A stretch of DNA of 64,000 bases from Ailurus styani (Eukaryota; Chordata; Mammalia; Carnivora; Ailuridae): positions 5,513,583 to 5,577,582 of the forward strand of contig LNAC01000001.1 in assembly GCA_002007465.1 (NCBI GenBank), read 5' to 3'. Under the pieces are notes generated by a model. The model was given only the letters and a program-made list of their open reading frames with translations, made no database searches and was not told the DNA's origin. The first letter of the stretch is position 1. The number at the start of each line of letters is the position of its first letter. Below are positions 33,561 to 44,469 of the stretch, one piece after another. Made by a program: the position numbers and the translations under genes.

Positions 33561-36500
33561 GACAAGGGTATCAGTCCGGATCCAATCAGGAGAGAGAAAC
33601 CACACAGTAACTTGGCCAGGGAAGTGTAACGTATGTAATTATTTACCATAACGGGAGTGCAGGAACAGGGATGGGCTGGTGAGAAGGAGAGCAAACTCGA
33701 GAGCAAGCAAGGAACATCCATCCTGCCCTGAGCTGAGGGCCAGACAGGATCCAGAGGGAGCAGTTGCGGCTCTGCAGGGGACCGGCTTTCCTGTGGTGCC
33801 TTGGTGATGGATCTCTTTGGAAACCCACTCTCTGGAATATGCTGGAAGCCAGCTCTCTAAGGATGCGGGGGGGGGGGGCGCCTATTATTCGGCTGCAGTA
33901 CCACCTGAGGGGGCGAGGGGGTACCCCCTGACCCATAGGCGCCCGCTGAGCAAACTCTCCCAGACCTAGGAAGCAGCACCCTTCTGGCCGCCGTGTTGTT
34001 TCCTGCACCGACAGAGCGTAGCCCTGTTCCGCAAGCAGAGGGGGAGCCTGGATCCGTGTCAACAGAGGAAGCAAAAAGGGCGGCTTTGCAAGGGCAGGAT
34101 CACACCCCCAACACCGGCCCAGCCAGCTCCTTAGCCTCGCCTCTGTTCCCTCACCCGTAGAATGGAGACGACTCGAGCCCCTCCTCACGAAGTGGCTCTG
34201 GGCAGGGAACATCAGTGTGAAGCCGTCGTTGCCAAGGGGGCCTGGCCCAAAGCAAGCACACCAGCGTGTTCCTCTCACACAGACGCAGAAGTGGAGGCTG
34301 GGGTGTCTTCGGGAACCCTTGGGCCCAGGGGCCATGCGTTGTCCATTCCCTTCGTCCCTCAGCTCGGCCCTGAGAAGCTGCGCCAAAGAGACCGTTGACT
34401 TCATGGATGTTGCTGCGCAAAAATCAGTCCGACCAGCAGGATGCTTTGCAAACTTCCTTTTGCTCTCAAGCTCTTCTCCCTCTTAGAAACGATTTCAACA
34501 GTGTGGTTTATGCTTTTACTCTGAAGGTTAATCCCAGCTTTTTTGAACTTCCAAGATAGTACACTGAATTTCTATTCAGATTTTTCATGCTCTCTTAAAT
34601 TGTTGAAACCAAGTCTGTTATATTCGTTCAGGCTAGTCTTTCTCAGGTAAGATCCTGCCACACCGTTTCTTATTTTTCTTCACTATTTTGAGAGTTTCAA
34701 AGCTTTCCCTAACCAGTAATTTAAATTCAGGGCCCAACCACTTCTAGACTGTTCCGTGACACTTTCTAAGAAGTGGGTTTATGTCACCTAGCAATTAAAT
34801 GTCTCAGAATTCCTGAGTGCAGCCGACTTCCCAAAGTTGTCCGTGAGGAGCTTACCCCCTTGACAAAGCGGATGCCAAGTCTTAAAATCTACACAGTAAG
34901 TAAAAGTCAACTTGGAATCGAACGCCCTTGAATGACGTATTTCTGAGGACGTTTCGTAACTAAGGTCCCCGAGGTGGAGTCCGGGGAGGAGTTTGTGATG
35001 TCTGGCTGGAGCTCGGGACTGGGTTGCAAAGGAAAGTCCTGGTTTCTGCTAAATTGCATTTCTTCCCCTACTGTTGTTTGTTTTGTAATGTTGATGAGTG
35101 AATTTGGATGCCCAGCATTTCCTTTGTGTTTTAATAAGGTTATAACAGAAATACCGTAGTGTTATAATAATAAATATGGAAGAAAAGGCTTGAAACATAA
35201 CAGCCATCCCTTATATTTCTCTCAGGAACTGGTGGCCCAGTTGCTGGATTCCTTTCTTAAAATCAGACTTCAGGAAACACTTCAGTGATTTTGAAATTCT
35301 AAATAGAATCTACTTTTGTACCTTCAATAATCAAATTCATTTGGGAGCTGATTTCTTTACATCTGAGCATGTTTGAGTTCTGGCTTTGGAAAGATTCTCA
35401 AGTGATTCAGTGATCCTTCATACAGGAGTTGAAGATTTGCAGCGGACACCTCATGAGCTCGAACCAAGCAACATTTGAAATACTTTGCGATGGGCAGCCG
35501 GTCACAGGACCAGGCTGTCTCACTGTGGTCTCCATGACTTCATGTCGAAGGAGAAATTCCTATTTTGGTATTTGTCCTCTCTGCCAGCTGGTAATGGAAT
35601 AATGGAAAAACAATTGCCTTGGTTTTTTAGCCAGCACGGATTGCCAACCAAACTTCCTGGAAGCTGTGTGCTCCCTGAGTGAGTCAGCAAATGCTTGCTC
35701 ACATGAAACGAGGCTCTTTGAAAGAACTATTTGTGAAATAGCGGTTGCTGGAGAGTGGTTGAAAATGCCGTTGCTTAGGAAGTTCTGCCATTTCAACACT
35801 GGGCGTACTAATTGCAGGCTGTGGACCTGGTCTCTGCCTCTCACATGACCAACGGTCTGAGGAGGAGGCAGGCCAGACGCAGGAGGGTGAGATGGTGTGA
35901 CCAGCCAGCTGTCCTGACACTGTCCCAACAGTGGGGACCCGGGCCTTCTGGGTTAAGGGAGTGAGGACGAGGTACAGAAATGACTCACGGCGGCTTTGTG
36001 TGAGAGCATTGGGATGCACACTAAAAGCAAAGGAAAGGATCTGTGAAGTGATTAAAATGGGTCCACCAGCAGATGCGTGTATGTTCTGTGCCCTGTCACG
36101 GGTCCTTGAGGGGTGCCCCCGAAGGTCGCGCCGAGTGGCAGCCTTGGGGAAGGTGCTGGCCCCGAGCTGAACCAGCCCACACCGGGGACCCGCATGCTCT
36201 GGCCATCTCTCCAGATTTTTCTCCTCGTCTGTCTGTCCCGAGCTGCCAGGACGTCCCCCCCTCAACGGGAGAGCGAGCTGTCAGGAAACTCCGTGGGATT
36301 CCACGGGGGGCCTGCTTTCTCCTCACAGTCAGGCTGCTCCTTGACGCAGATGTTTTCTCCACATGGAACCTAGCAACAACTTTGGCAGGTCTCCCCGAGA
36401 ATCGAGGGTTTGTTTTTTTTCAAATCCGTCCACTGCCTCAGGCACGGTTCTGATCCTGAGACCCCAAGAGACTGTCTGAGGTAGTTGTCTGGGGTGTGTG

Positions 36501-36850
36501 TCCGGGGGGAGGCATTGAAAAACATCCATTTTTTCCTCACGTCTCTAGAAGCTTCTCGCACCCCCATGCTGGATGCTGCTGGTCCCAGGCAGGCTGCAGC
36601 CAAACCGTGACTCCAAGCGGTGGGCTCGCTCTCTCCCTTTCTCTGATCTTAGCACATCAGGAGCTTGGAAGCCAGGGAGGAAGGGGGAGCCTTTACTTGC
36701 CTCTAGGATCTTCGAAAATGCTGCTTTAGTTTTAGCCAAGCCTGCCGGGGAAGAGAATGCAGTGCATGGTCTAAATGACAGCTGAGAGAAAACAACCATG
36801 AATTCCTTTCGGTCCTTTTTAGGGAGCAGCAGCGAGAGTGAGAGACACGG

Positions 36851-36896
36851 GAGAAGCGTCCCGGCGGCGGCGGGAGAAGCGTCCCGGCGGCGGCGG
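36851..36896. repeat. Exact 23-bp tandem duplication, CGG-rich
   Basis: The unit starting gagaagcgtcccggcggcgg occurs at 36,851-36,873 and 36,874-36,896 without a mismatch. Both copies end in CGG runs and sit in a small CpG-dense spot in otherwise ordinary intergenic DNA. Confidence 0.95.
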
Positions 36897-37089
36897 CCGG
36901 AGCGTGCTTCCTTTGTTCCGTGTCTTCTCCTCGCTGACCTGCTGGAAGTAGGGCACCAGCCAGAACTGACATCAGGGAAAAGATATTACAGCCGTCACCC
37001 GGGTTAAGTACAGTCGATGTGTAATATCCTTTCATCAAAGCCAACGAGGCTGCCTGCTCACTTGCCCACTGATGTCGGAGGGAGGGAAA

Positions 37090-37580
37090 TTATAAATCTC
37101 TTCACTGCTGCCGATTTGTAAGGAAGTAAACCCACAGCGAGTGTTGTGTCCACTGTCATTCTTGTGACTGATATCAGGACACGGATGCCAGAGGAATTTG
37201 TGATGGCGAGTCACTTAACAGTTGTGTGTTGCCAATTATGTCCTTAACGTTGAAATCTATTGAGCGCGTGTATGCAATTTTTGTACTCGTTTTTGTTGAA
37301 AAGTGTGCAGTGAAGGCTGGCTAGGCGGATTTAATTATTATATGCTGACATAATTATAATTCCAAGTCTTGCTCGCTTGGCTGAAATGTTTCTTAAATCA
37401 AAGTGACAGAATGATTCAGGATAGTGTTCTGGGACTTTGGTGGCCTGTGATGTTTCATTAGCCAGGCGATGCCTCTGTCTCTGCAATGGGTAGCAAATAT
37501 TTTTGCATGGATGAGACTGGGCTGTGTGGACATTGGTTAGTTCCAGTTGTGAAATTGGCTCAGATTGGGGAAATACGATG
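37090..37580. promoter_or_regulatory. Candidate intergenic AT-rich regulatory block
   Basis: Unique AT-rich sequence with TAATTATTA (37,332-37,340), a MAF-type half site TGCTGAC (37,343-37,349) and TAATTATAATT (37,351-37,361) close together. There is no repeat signature and no open frame. A homeodomain-bound enhancer is plausible but untested. Confidence 0.3.
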
Positions 37581-38039
37581 AAGCCTTTTTTTTAGATTGG
37601 GGTGTTTCGACCCTAATTCTCAGTTGATGATTGAGGGAGATTCCCCCACTTCCCAGCCCCCCGATGCATGAAGTGGTTTCTTATGGATGGGTGAGGAACA
37701 GACCAGAAGAGAAACCTGGACGGAAACCTGCTGAGGCTGGAACCCAGTTCGAATGTCTCTAAAAATAATGGCTTAGGACGTTGTTTTTGTCTTGAGTGGT
37801 GGCCACATGCCACATTGCTTCCCACGTGCTGTATTTCGTAGATGCACAGAAATGTTTCCTCTCTCCGTCATAGGCTCTCAGCTAAGGCTTGAAACAAAGG
37901 ACAAATTAATAAGGGACGAACAGATGTTTATTGATATGTGCATCTCATGTCTCATCTGTACATGAGACAAGGTCAGGGAGGAGTAAGACACAGTCTCACA
38001 CCTATTTCCAGGGTCCTCGGAGAGGAAAGGTCCTATTAC

Positions 38040-38335
38040 AGACTAGGTGTTTGCGGTCCCCACAGATCCACATGTTGAGACCTTAACCCCCGTACAGCTG
38101 TGTTTGGAGGTAGCGCCTCCAGGGGATGTAATTAAGGCTAAGCGAGGTCGTGAGGTCGCGGCTCTGAGATCGTGATGTGAGTCTGAGCTCCTTAAAATGC
38201 ATAAAGACGTCATGCGAGCGCACAACAAAGCCGGGCCAAGAGCAGAGACCTCAGAATGAAACGCAGATTGCGGGCACCTCAATCTTGGACTTGCCAGCCT
38301 CTGGATCGTGAGATCTCTCTGTTGTGTCTACAGCC
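38040..38335 (+). mobile_element. MaLR-type LTR remnant (forward)
   Basis: The sequence runs from 'cacatgttgagaccttaacc' and 'gtttggaggtagcgcctcc' to 'atcttggacttgccagcctc' and 'tcgtgagatc', the typical order of an old MaLR-class LTR. A CAN-SINE follows directly. Confidence 0.6.
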
Positions 38336-38355
38336 CATGAGCTCTCTGAACTTAA

Positions 38356-38555
38356 TGTTTTTTTTAAAGATTTTATTTACTTATTTGTCAGAGAGAGAGA
38401 GAGAGCACAAGCAGGCAGAGCGACAGGCAGAGGCAGAGGGAGAAGTAGGCTGCCCGCCGAGCAAGGAGCCCGATGTGGGACTCGATCCCAGGACCCTGGG
38501 ATCATGACCTGAGCCGAAGGCAGCTGCTTAACCAACTGAGCCACCCAGGTGTCCC
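38356..38555 (-). mobile_element. CAN-SINE (reverse), with 17-bp duplication
   Basis: A complete reverse CAN-SINE. The perfect target site duplication gagctctctgaacttaa is at 38,339-38,355 and 38,556-38,572, indicating a recent insertion. Confidence 0.96.
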
Positions 38556-38572
38556 GAGCTCTCTGAACTTAA

Positions 38573-40694
38573 AGCCCTTCCTCTGTCCCACCGAGATTTC
38601 TCCCTGGGTCATATCCTGGATTCTCTCTGTCCCTGGCATATGATCCCCAGGATCCAGCAGGGTGCTTGATAGGCTCATGAAACTCAAGGAATTTAGAAAG
38701 TTACTTCCTCCTCCCCCACAAAGCTTGGCTTCAAGACCATTGTCTCATGAAAGATGTCAAGAGAGTGAACTTTAGGGCTAAAGCTGTTCAGTGGTCACTC
38801 TTATTTTCTGAGATATTCCCTTTTGTTGTTTGTTTCAGAGTCAAAAAGTCTAGACATTTACAAGTCACGCCCACTTTATATTCATTACCCTCAGAATAGT
38901 GCAAGCAGGTGGAAGGTAGGTAGGCTCTGGATTGGCTTCCTTTTCATAAGAGTTAGAGCTGCGGTGTGTGAGCATAAGGGGTGGGTTAGAGCGTCTAAAA
39001 TAAGAACAGAATAGTATCATTTCAGAATCAGCCTGGAAAACCCCTTCGGTACCATCCTGAGACAGGCAAACATCTCTCAGTAAGGGTCTGCCACCTGTCA
39101 GTGTTTCCTCCAGCTCTGAAACAGATCAACTGAGCATCAGATGAAGAAATTGACGTGTTTAGGGGACTTGATGTGCCCAAAAAAGCTGCTTTTAAAGCAC
39201 TAGAACCCCACTGAGCACAGTGAGAAGGCCGTGCTTTGAGAAGCAAGGAACGAAGATAGATCCTCCGGCCTGTCTGGTCCTGCTGCAGGGCAGGGGCTCG
39301 GAGTGGAAAGAGGAGCATCCCTGAATTTCCTGCCCCCTGGAGGAAAAACTTGTCTTTGACCCTCTTAGGGTCCCTGGCTGGGTCTGAAAAGCAACTAAAA
39401 CAGATTCACAGGAGACAAGCAGGCTCACTCATTGATACAAATTTTCTGTGACATGGGAGCCGTCATTAAGAAATGAACACTTGAAGGGACGCCTGGGTGG
39501 TTCAGTCAGCTAAGGGTCTGCCTTTGGCTTAGGTCATGATCCCAGGGTCCTGGGATCGAGCCCTGCATCAGGCTCCCTGCTCGGCGGGGAGTCTGCTTCT
39601 CTCTCTGCCTGCCGCGCCCCCTGCTTGTGCACTCTCTCTCTCTGACAAATAAATAAAATCCTTTTTTAAAAGAGAGAAATGAACACTTGAAGGAATGTTT
39701 AGCTTGTTTTTATACCAGCTCTGGTGAAGAGTGGACAGTCATGGGAAAACATGGTGGGACCAAGGGTTGAGCAAAGGGCAGGAAAGGGGGGGAACCGTAG
39801 CAAGGCCTGCTCACCTAGAGCCTATTGGTGTCCCTCATCTCCGGAGATGAGGATGCTCCTTTCCTCCTGAGCACAGGGAAGCACCTCTCACACGACATCT
39901 TACAACTGCTTCAGGGAGAAGGGGGTTCAGGGAGTCTTCCTGCACCTGCATTTCTCAAATTCCTTCAGCTTCACATATGCTTAAAACATGGTAAAATGCC
40001 ATATTTGGGGACTGCGTGTTCTGAACTCCATCACACTTAACATATGGAATAGGATACCCCAAAGCTTCAGGGAAATAAAATGAGAAAATATTTGCCTTGG
40101 ATACTTGCATCCTTGGCAGCGAGATGTCAGGGCTGCAGAATACAGAGGAATTAAGTAGGTTCATCATGACATGGGAATAATGGAGTCCTGTGATGGTTCA
40201 GCTGTACTGAGAGCCCCCCGGGGGCAAGAGGACAGGCCGTGCCTCTCCTCCTCAGCACCCGGCAGGGAGCCTAGCACCCATGGGTGTCAGGATGTCTTCA
40301 TTTCAATGTCACCAGCCAGGTTTTCATTATATCTGGGCCTCACCGGCTGCTCCTCACTGGTCTTCCTTCCGTGTCTTGCTCCATCTGGGAAAGTGAACAT
40401 TGCATAACTCATGTCTTCAAACTCAAAGGGGATGGGAGAGACAGACCCTTTCTAATTCTGAACAAAAATCACCGTTAGGTTGAAATCACATTGAGGTGAG
40501 ATGACTTCTTATGTATATGGTAAGGGACATCCCCGTCCCCCGCATTTTAGCATTGGCGGTTCTCAGAGCCGTGGCCAAAGTGCATGATGGGTAAGGAGGG
40601 GGCAGGGAGGCTGTCAGCAGCAATCTCAGCCAGAAGCGGAAACAAACTTCTGAATTCTGAACCTTCCAGTTTACATCAATGAAGAAACTTTATT
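38573..40694. other. Intergenic, mostly old repeats
   Basis: Contains one CAN-SINE (39,488-39,676). The stretch 39,700-40,060 ('atttctcaaattccttcagc' and similar) looks like an old interspersed element that I cannot classify. No coding signal. Confidence 0.5.
39488..39676 (+). mobile_element. CAN-SINE (forward)
   Basis: A forward CAN-SINE (gacgcctgggtggttcag start, A-rich end). The perfect duplication aaatgaacacttgaagg is at 39,471-39,487 and 39,677-39,693. Confidence 0.96.
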
Positions 40695-40888
40695 TTTTTT
40701 AAAAAGATTTTATTTATTTACTTGACAGAGAGAGAGATCACAAGCAGGCAGAGAGGCAGGCAGAGAGAGAGGAGGAAGCAGGCTCCCTGCAGAGCAGAGA
40801 GCCCGATGCGGGCCTCGATCCCAGGACCCTGGGATCATGACCTGAGCCGAAGGCAGCGGCTTTAACCCACTGAGCCACCCAGGCGCCC
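40695..40888 (-). mobile_element. CAN-SINE (reverse), young subtype
   Basis: A reverse CAN-SINE of the 'cacaagcaggcagagaggca' subtype. The duplication gaaactttatt is at 40,684-40,694 and 40,889-40,899. Confidence 0.95.
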
Positions 40889-42079
40889 GAAACTTTATTC
40901 ATGATACAAAATAATGGCAAGTTTTCATCCAGTATAGGTCACAACTGCACTGCGATACAAAGATGTGAGATTCAGGGTTTATAACTTTCTCTTCTTTCTA
41001 TAGAATATATGCATTTCCCCGAACACATATATTATTAATAGCCCATAAAATATTAACTTCATCTAAAAATGCATTATTAATGGCATAATCTGTGTGGTTC
41101 ACACACTGGCTTTCTCCAGACACTTTATTTCCAAAACCCAAGTTCCCTTTTTCTTGATGTTGGTGAAAGAGATGATTCTACAGATGTTGATTTGTAATGA
41201 CCAGAGACTTCATGATCTTGTAGTCAAGGAGTCAACGCAGAATCAATAATTCTGTCAAAAAACCCTCAAGATTTCAAACAAGAGATTGCTCCCCACCCCC
41301 CAGTGTTGATAAGGCACAGGGGCATGACGGAAGATGTTCATCTTCAGAAGTGTGCCACGTGGTTTCGGTCTGGTTTTGTTTTCTGTGGGCGCGTTCTAAA
41401 GGAAAGTCCAGAGTCCTGGAGCCATAAGGGGCCCAGCACTATGACTTTGTTGTCGTCGCCATGTCTGTGCTTAAAGATCATGAAAAGACTTGTGGTAACC
41501 GTCAACTCATTGCCTCGGGTTTGTGGACACCACTTTCTGCTTTAAAACAAGGCATTTGTGTTGCTCTTGGCAGATGAGCGCCGTAGTACCAGCTCTGTGA
41601 ATTTTCAGAAATCACTGATGCTAGGAGGTACACCTTATAATCCAAATCTCAGAAGGGAGGGAAGGAAGATGTTGACTTCAGCCTTCATTTGGTTCTGTTA
41701 CGGGACTCCCAGGCTCTGGAAAGGCAGCTCCTGAGCATATTGTCCTGGGAACCACAACCCCACATATGGTTTGAATTCAATTAGGCAGATCCTCTGAGAG
41801 GCACTGGGGTACCGTTTAGGACATTGCTTCTTGAATTCTCATTTGCAGCCTTGCAAATGGTGCTCAAAATCATTAGACCATAAAGAGTTTTCATTACCCT
41901 TCACTCGAGTCAACAGCAGCCACGTGCTGATGGAACGCCTGCTTGGGGTGCCGTAGTAGGGACCGCATGGGTTGGGCGAGAGGGGATGCGGTACAGAGCG
42001 CCAACGCCTGAGCCCGCGGAAGGCGGACCTTTCTAGCGAAAGCAAAGGTAGCAGCATTTCTATAAATGTAGAGCTGGAG

Positions 42080-43420
42080 TAAAAACCAAAACAAACCCAC
42101 TTAGGTTCGATTATACAAAGAGGAGAAATTGCCGAATGTGAAAAGGTGGTATAAAAACTCAAATAGCAAAATGGGACAGATATTTGAACTGTGTGATAAA
42201 GGATGATGTCCTTTATAAAGGCTTCATACAGATCAATGAAGGAAAGACAATGCTCAGTACAAATATGGTGGCAGAACATGCAGGAGCCTTTCCCGGAAGA
42301 AAGATAAATGGTCAAGAAACACGCACAAATGCTAAGTAGCACTAACATCCCAAGAAATGCAATTAAAATAATGAGATATTTCAAACTATCAAATTTTCCA
42401 GGTTTTTTTCTTTTCTTTTAAGAGTGAAAGAGAACTGTAGTAAAAGGCACAGGGAACTGTGTGAGTCCAAGGTGTGGGCCCATTGCCTCTCTGGCCCTGC
42501 TCCGTCGTAAGACATCTGTGCTCTGTCCACCCCACGGCCAACACGCATGCTATGCCCCCAGCACAAACCACAGAGAGCTGCTTAAACTGCAAGGTCCTGA
42601 CATGGGCGCCGGAGCGGACGCCGCCGGGAATCAGAGGCTCCCTTGAGTGGGAGTGAAGGAGGGGTGAGAACGCAGAGCTTTGCAAAGAGGCATCCACTGG
42701 GAGGTGGGTGGGGCAGGGGAAATGATGCCCAAAGGAGACACTCCAGGTCCGAAATGCCAAACTGAGCTTCTCCTGCAGCTGGAGCCCCCTGAAACCCACC
42801 ACAAGCCTGTGGTAGAGCCTGCTTCCCACCCCCCCCCCCNCCCACCCCCCCGCAGCGGCTTTGAGCTGTGTTCTGTTTCGGGCACCTGACAGCAGTCCTC
42901 TCGCACGGCGACTGGCAGAAGGAATTAGCGGAACCTGTCCGGCAGCATTTGGCAATTTGTCTTAGCAGCCCTTCCCAGTAAAGAAATTTCCCGAAGACAT
43001 GATTAAAGATCTGTGCCTGGGGACACTTATCGAAATATTATTTTTAATAGTGACAAAGTGGAAACAACTTAAAAGTTCCGCAGGAAGGCAACTGCTTACA
43101 TCCATAAAGGGATGTACCAAGGTCAAGGCAACATATTTATGGTAGAGTGGGGCTATGAAGCTGCTGGTAAAAAAACGAAATAGTATGAACACACTTACAT
43201 TGGCCGAAAACAGTGTTTTTGTGCATAGGGAAAAAAAACCAGAAAGCATATTATCCAAAATCAATTAATGTTTTATTTTTAAATAGTATTGTATTTATAG
43301 GTAAGTTCCAAGAGTAGTACCAGGGATGCTGATGGACCTTCACAGAGCTTCCCCCAGGCTCACCAACTGTGTTAACATTTACCACATTTGCTTCATTGTT
43401 CTCTCCCTCTTTCTCTCTCT
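42080..43420 (+). mobile_element. Fragmented ancient L1 (L1M-type) pieces
   Basis: 'aatggtcaagaaacacgcac' with 'aagaaatgcaattaaaataa' (42,308-42,372), and 'tttttaatagtgacaaagtg' with 'ggaaacaacttaaaagttcc' (43,040-43,079), are recognisable as the 3' part of an old L1. So is the UTR-like segment 43,290-43,400. The middle (42,410-42,960) is unique and GC-rich, with the single N at 42,840 inside a C-run. Confidence 0.55.
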
Positions 43421-43520
43421 GCACACACACACATGCACGTGCACACACGCGCGTGCACACACACACGCGCGTGCACACGCGCGCGCACACACAGACACAC
43501 ATGCACACACATGCACACAT
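43421..43520. repeat. Alternating CA/CG purine-pyrimidine tract
   Basis: About 100 bp of alternating CA, TG and CG steps including gcgcgcgcacac. It probably arose from the CT/CA tail of the preceding L1. Such runs can adopt Z-DNA. Confidence 0.9.
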
Positions 43521-43720
43521 GCTATATATCGTGACTCGTTCCATAAAATAATATATATTATACGTAATTATGTACATGTAAGTGCATTATATAATCTACA
43601 TATGATTGTACAAATATGTGATATTTCTATTTCCTATGTATGACATAACATACATATGTGTATGTGTTATATGTGTCATACTATACATACTACATAAAAC
43701 TATGTAATTTTTCTGAATTA
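43521..43720. repeat. AT-rich low-complexity stretch
   Basis: TA/CATA-rich sequence (tatatatt, catacatatgtgtatgtg) directly after the CA/CG tract. The pair makes a strong composition step. Confidence 0.8.
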
Positions 43721-43899
43721 TTTGATATTAAGTTGCAGAAATCATCTCTTCTCCCTGGAAATAGTGATCTTCACACTTTATTTTTATTTTCTTTCTTTTA
43801 TATTTTCCAAATTCTCTACCTTTGTAATTAGATAAAAACAATTTATGTTATCTGAAGACGTAAATCACAACTGTTTACTTCTCAAATTTTAAAAATAGT

Positions 43900-44460
43900 T
43901 TTAAAAATTACTGTCTGGACACTAAATTGATGCAACTCTTTTGAAATCAACTTAGAAATACATATCTGAGCTATAAAATGTACATTTCTTTTGAACCAAC
44001 AATCCTCCTACTAGCACTCTAGGAACTTCTGAAGGTTTGAAAGTGCATTATGTAAGAAATTAAATTACAGTATTCTTTTTAAGAGGAAAATAATGTGAGG
44101 GGCACCTGGGTGGCTCAGTTTGTTAAGCGTCCAACTCCATTTTGGCTCAGGTGATGATCTCAGGGTTGTGAGATTGAGTCTCACATTGCGCTCTGTGCTC
44201 AGCAGGGAGTCTGCTTGAGATTCTCTCTCTCCCTCTGTGCCTCCCCCACCCCCCGCCTGGCTTGCGTGTGCTCAGTCTCTCTCTCTCTCTCAAATAAATA
44301 AATAAAATCTTAAAAAAAGGTGGGGGGGAATGTGAATTAGCCAAATGTCCAACAACAGAGAAATGGTTACAAAAATTCATATATCCATCTGAAATAATCT
44401 TACATGCCCATTAAGAGGTCGTGTATGAAGTACTTACTACCACAGGGAAATAGATGGCAA
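43900..44460 (+). mobile_element. Ancient L1 fragment split by a SINE
   Basis: 'gaaccaacaatcctcctact' before the SINE and 'agccaaatgtccaacaacag' with 'agaaatggttacaaaaattc' after it continue one old L1 3' segment. The SINE at 44,099-44,328 interrupts it. Confidence 0.6.
44099..44328 (+). mobile_element. CAN-SINE (forward), older subtype
   Basis: A forward CAN-SINE of the 'taagcgtccaactccatttt' subtype with (AAAT)n and A-rich tail. Flanked by aatgtga at 44,092-44,098 and 44,329-44,335. Confidence 0.93.
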
Positions 44461-44469
44461 TGTTACTGG

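Larger units (their letters stand above)
32966..38035. other. Intergenic, C10orf90-side
   Basis: No gene is supported. L2-like sequence lies at 33,275-33,560. The interval 33,575-34,150 looks like an old unclassified repeat with a G-run at 33,869-33,879. AT-rich unique sequence covers 34,420-35,480. A small GC-rich spot lies at 36,830-36,910 and an AT-rich block at 37,090-37,580. Long antisense open frames (for example 33,643-34,404) have no coding features. Confidence 0.6.

Noticed and set aside
33643..34404. 253-codon open frame on the minus strand
   Set aside because: GC-rich, low-complexity composition over repeat-like sequence, with overlapping open frames on the other strand. No domain, splice signal or recognisable family.
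41839..42955. Two long minus-strand frames (181 and 188 codons)
   Set aside because: The first overlaps old L1-like sequence; the second crosses an N in a C-run. Neither shows a known domain.
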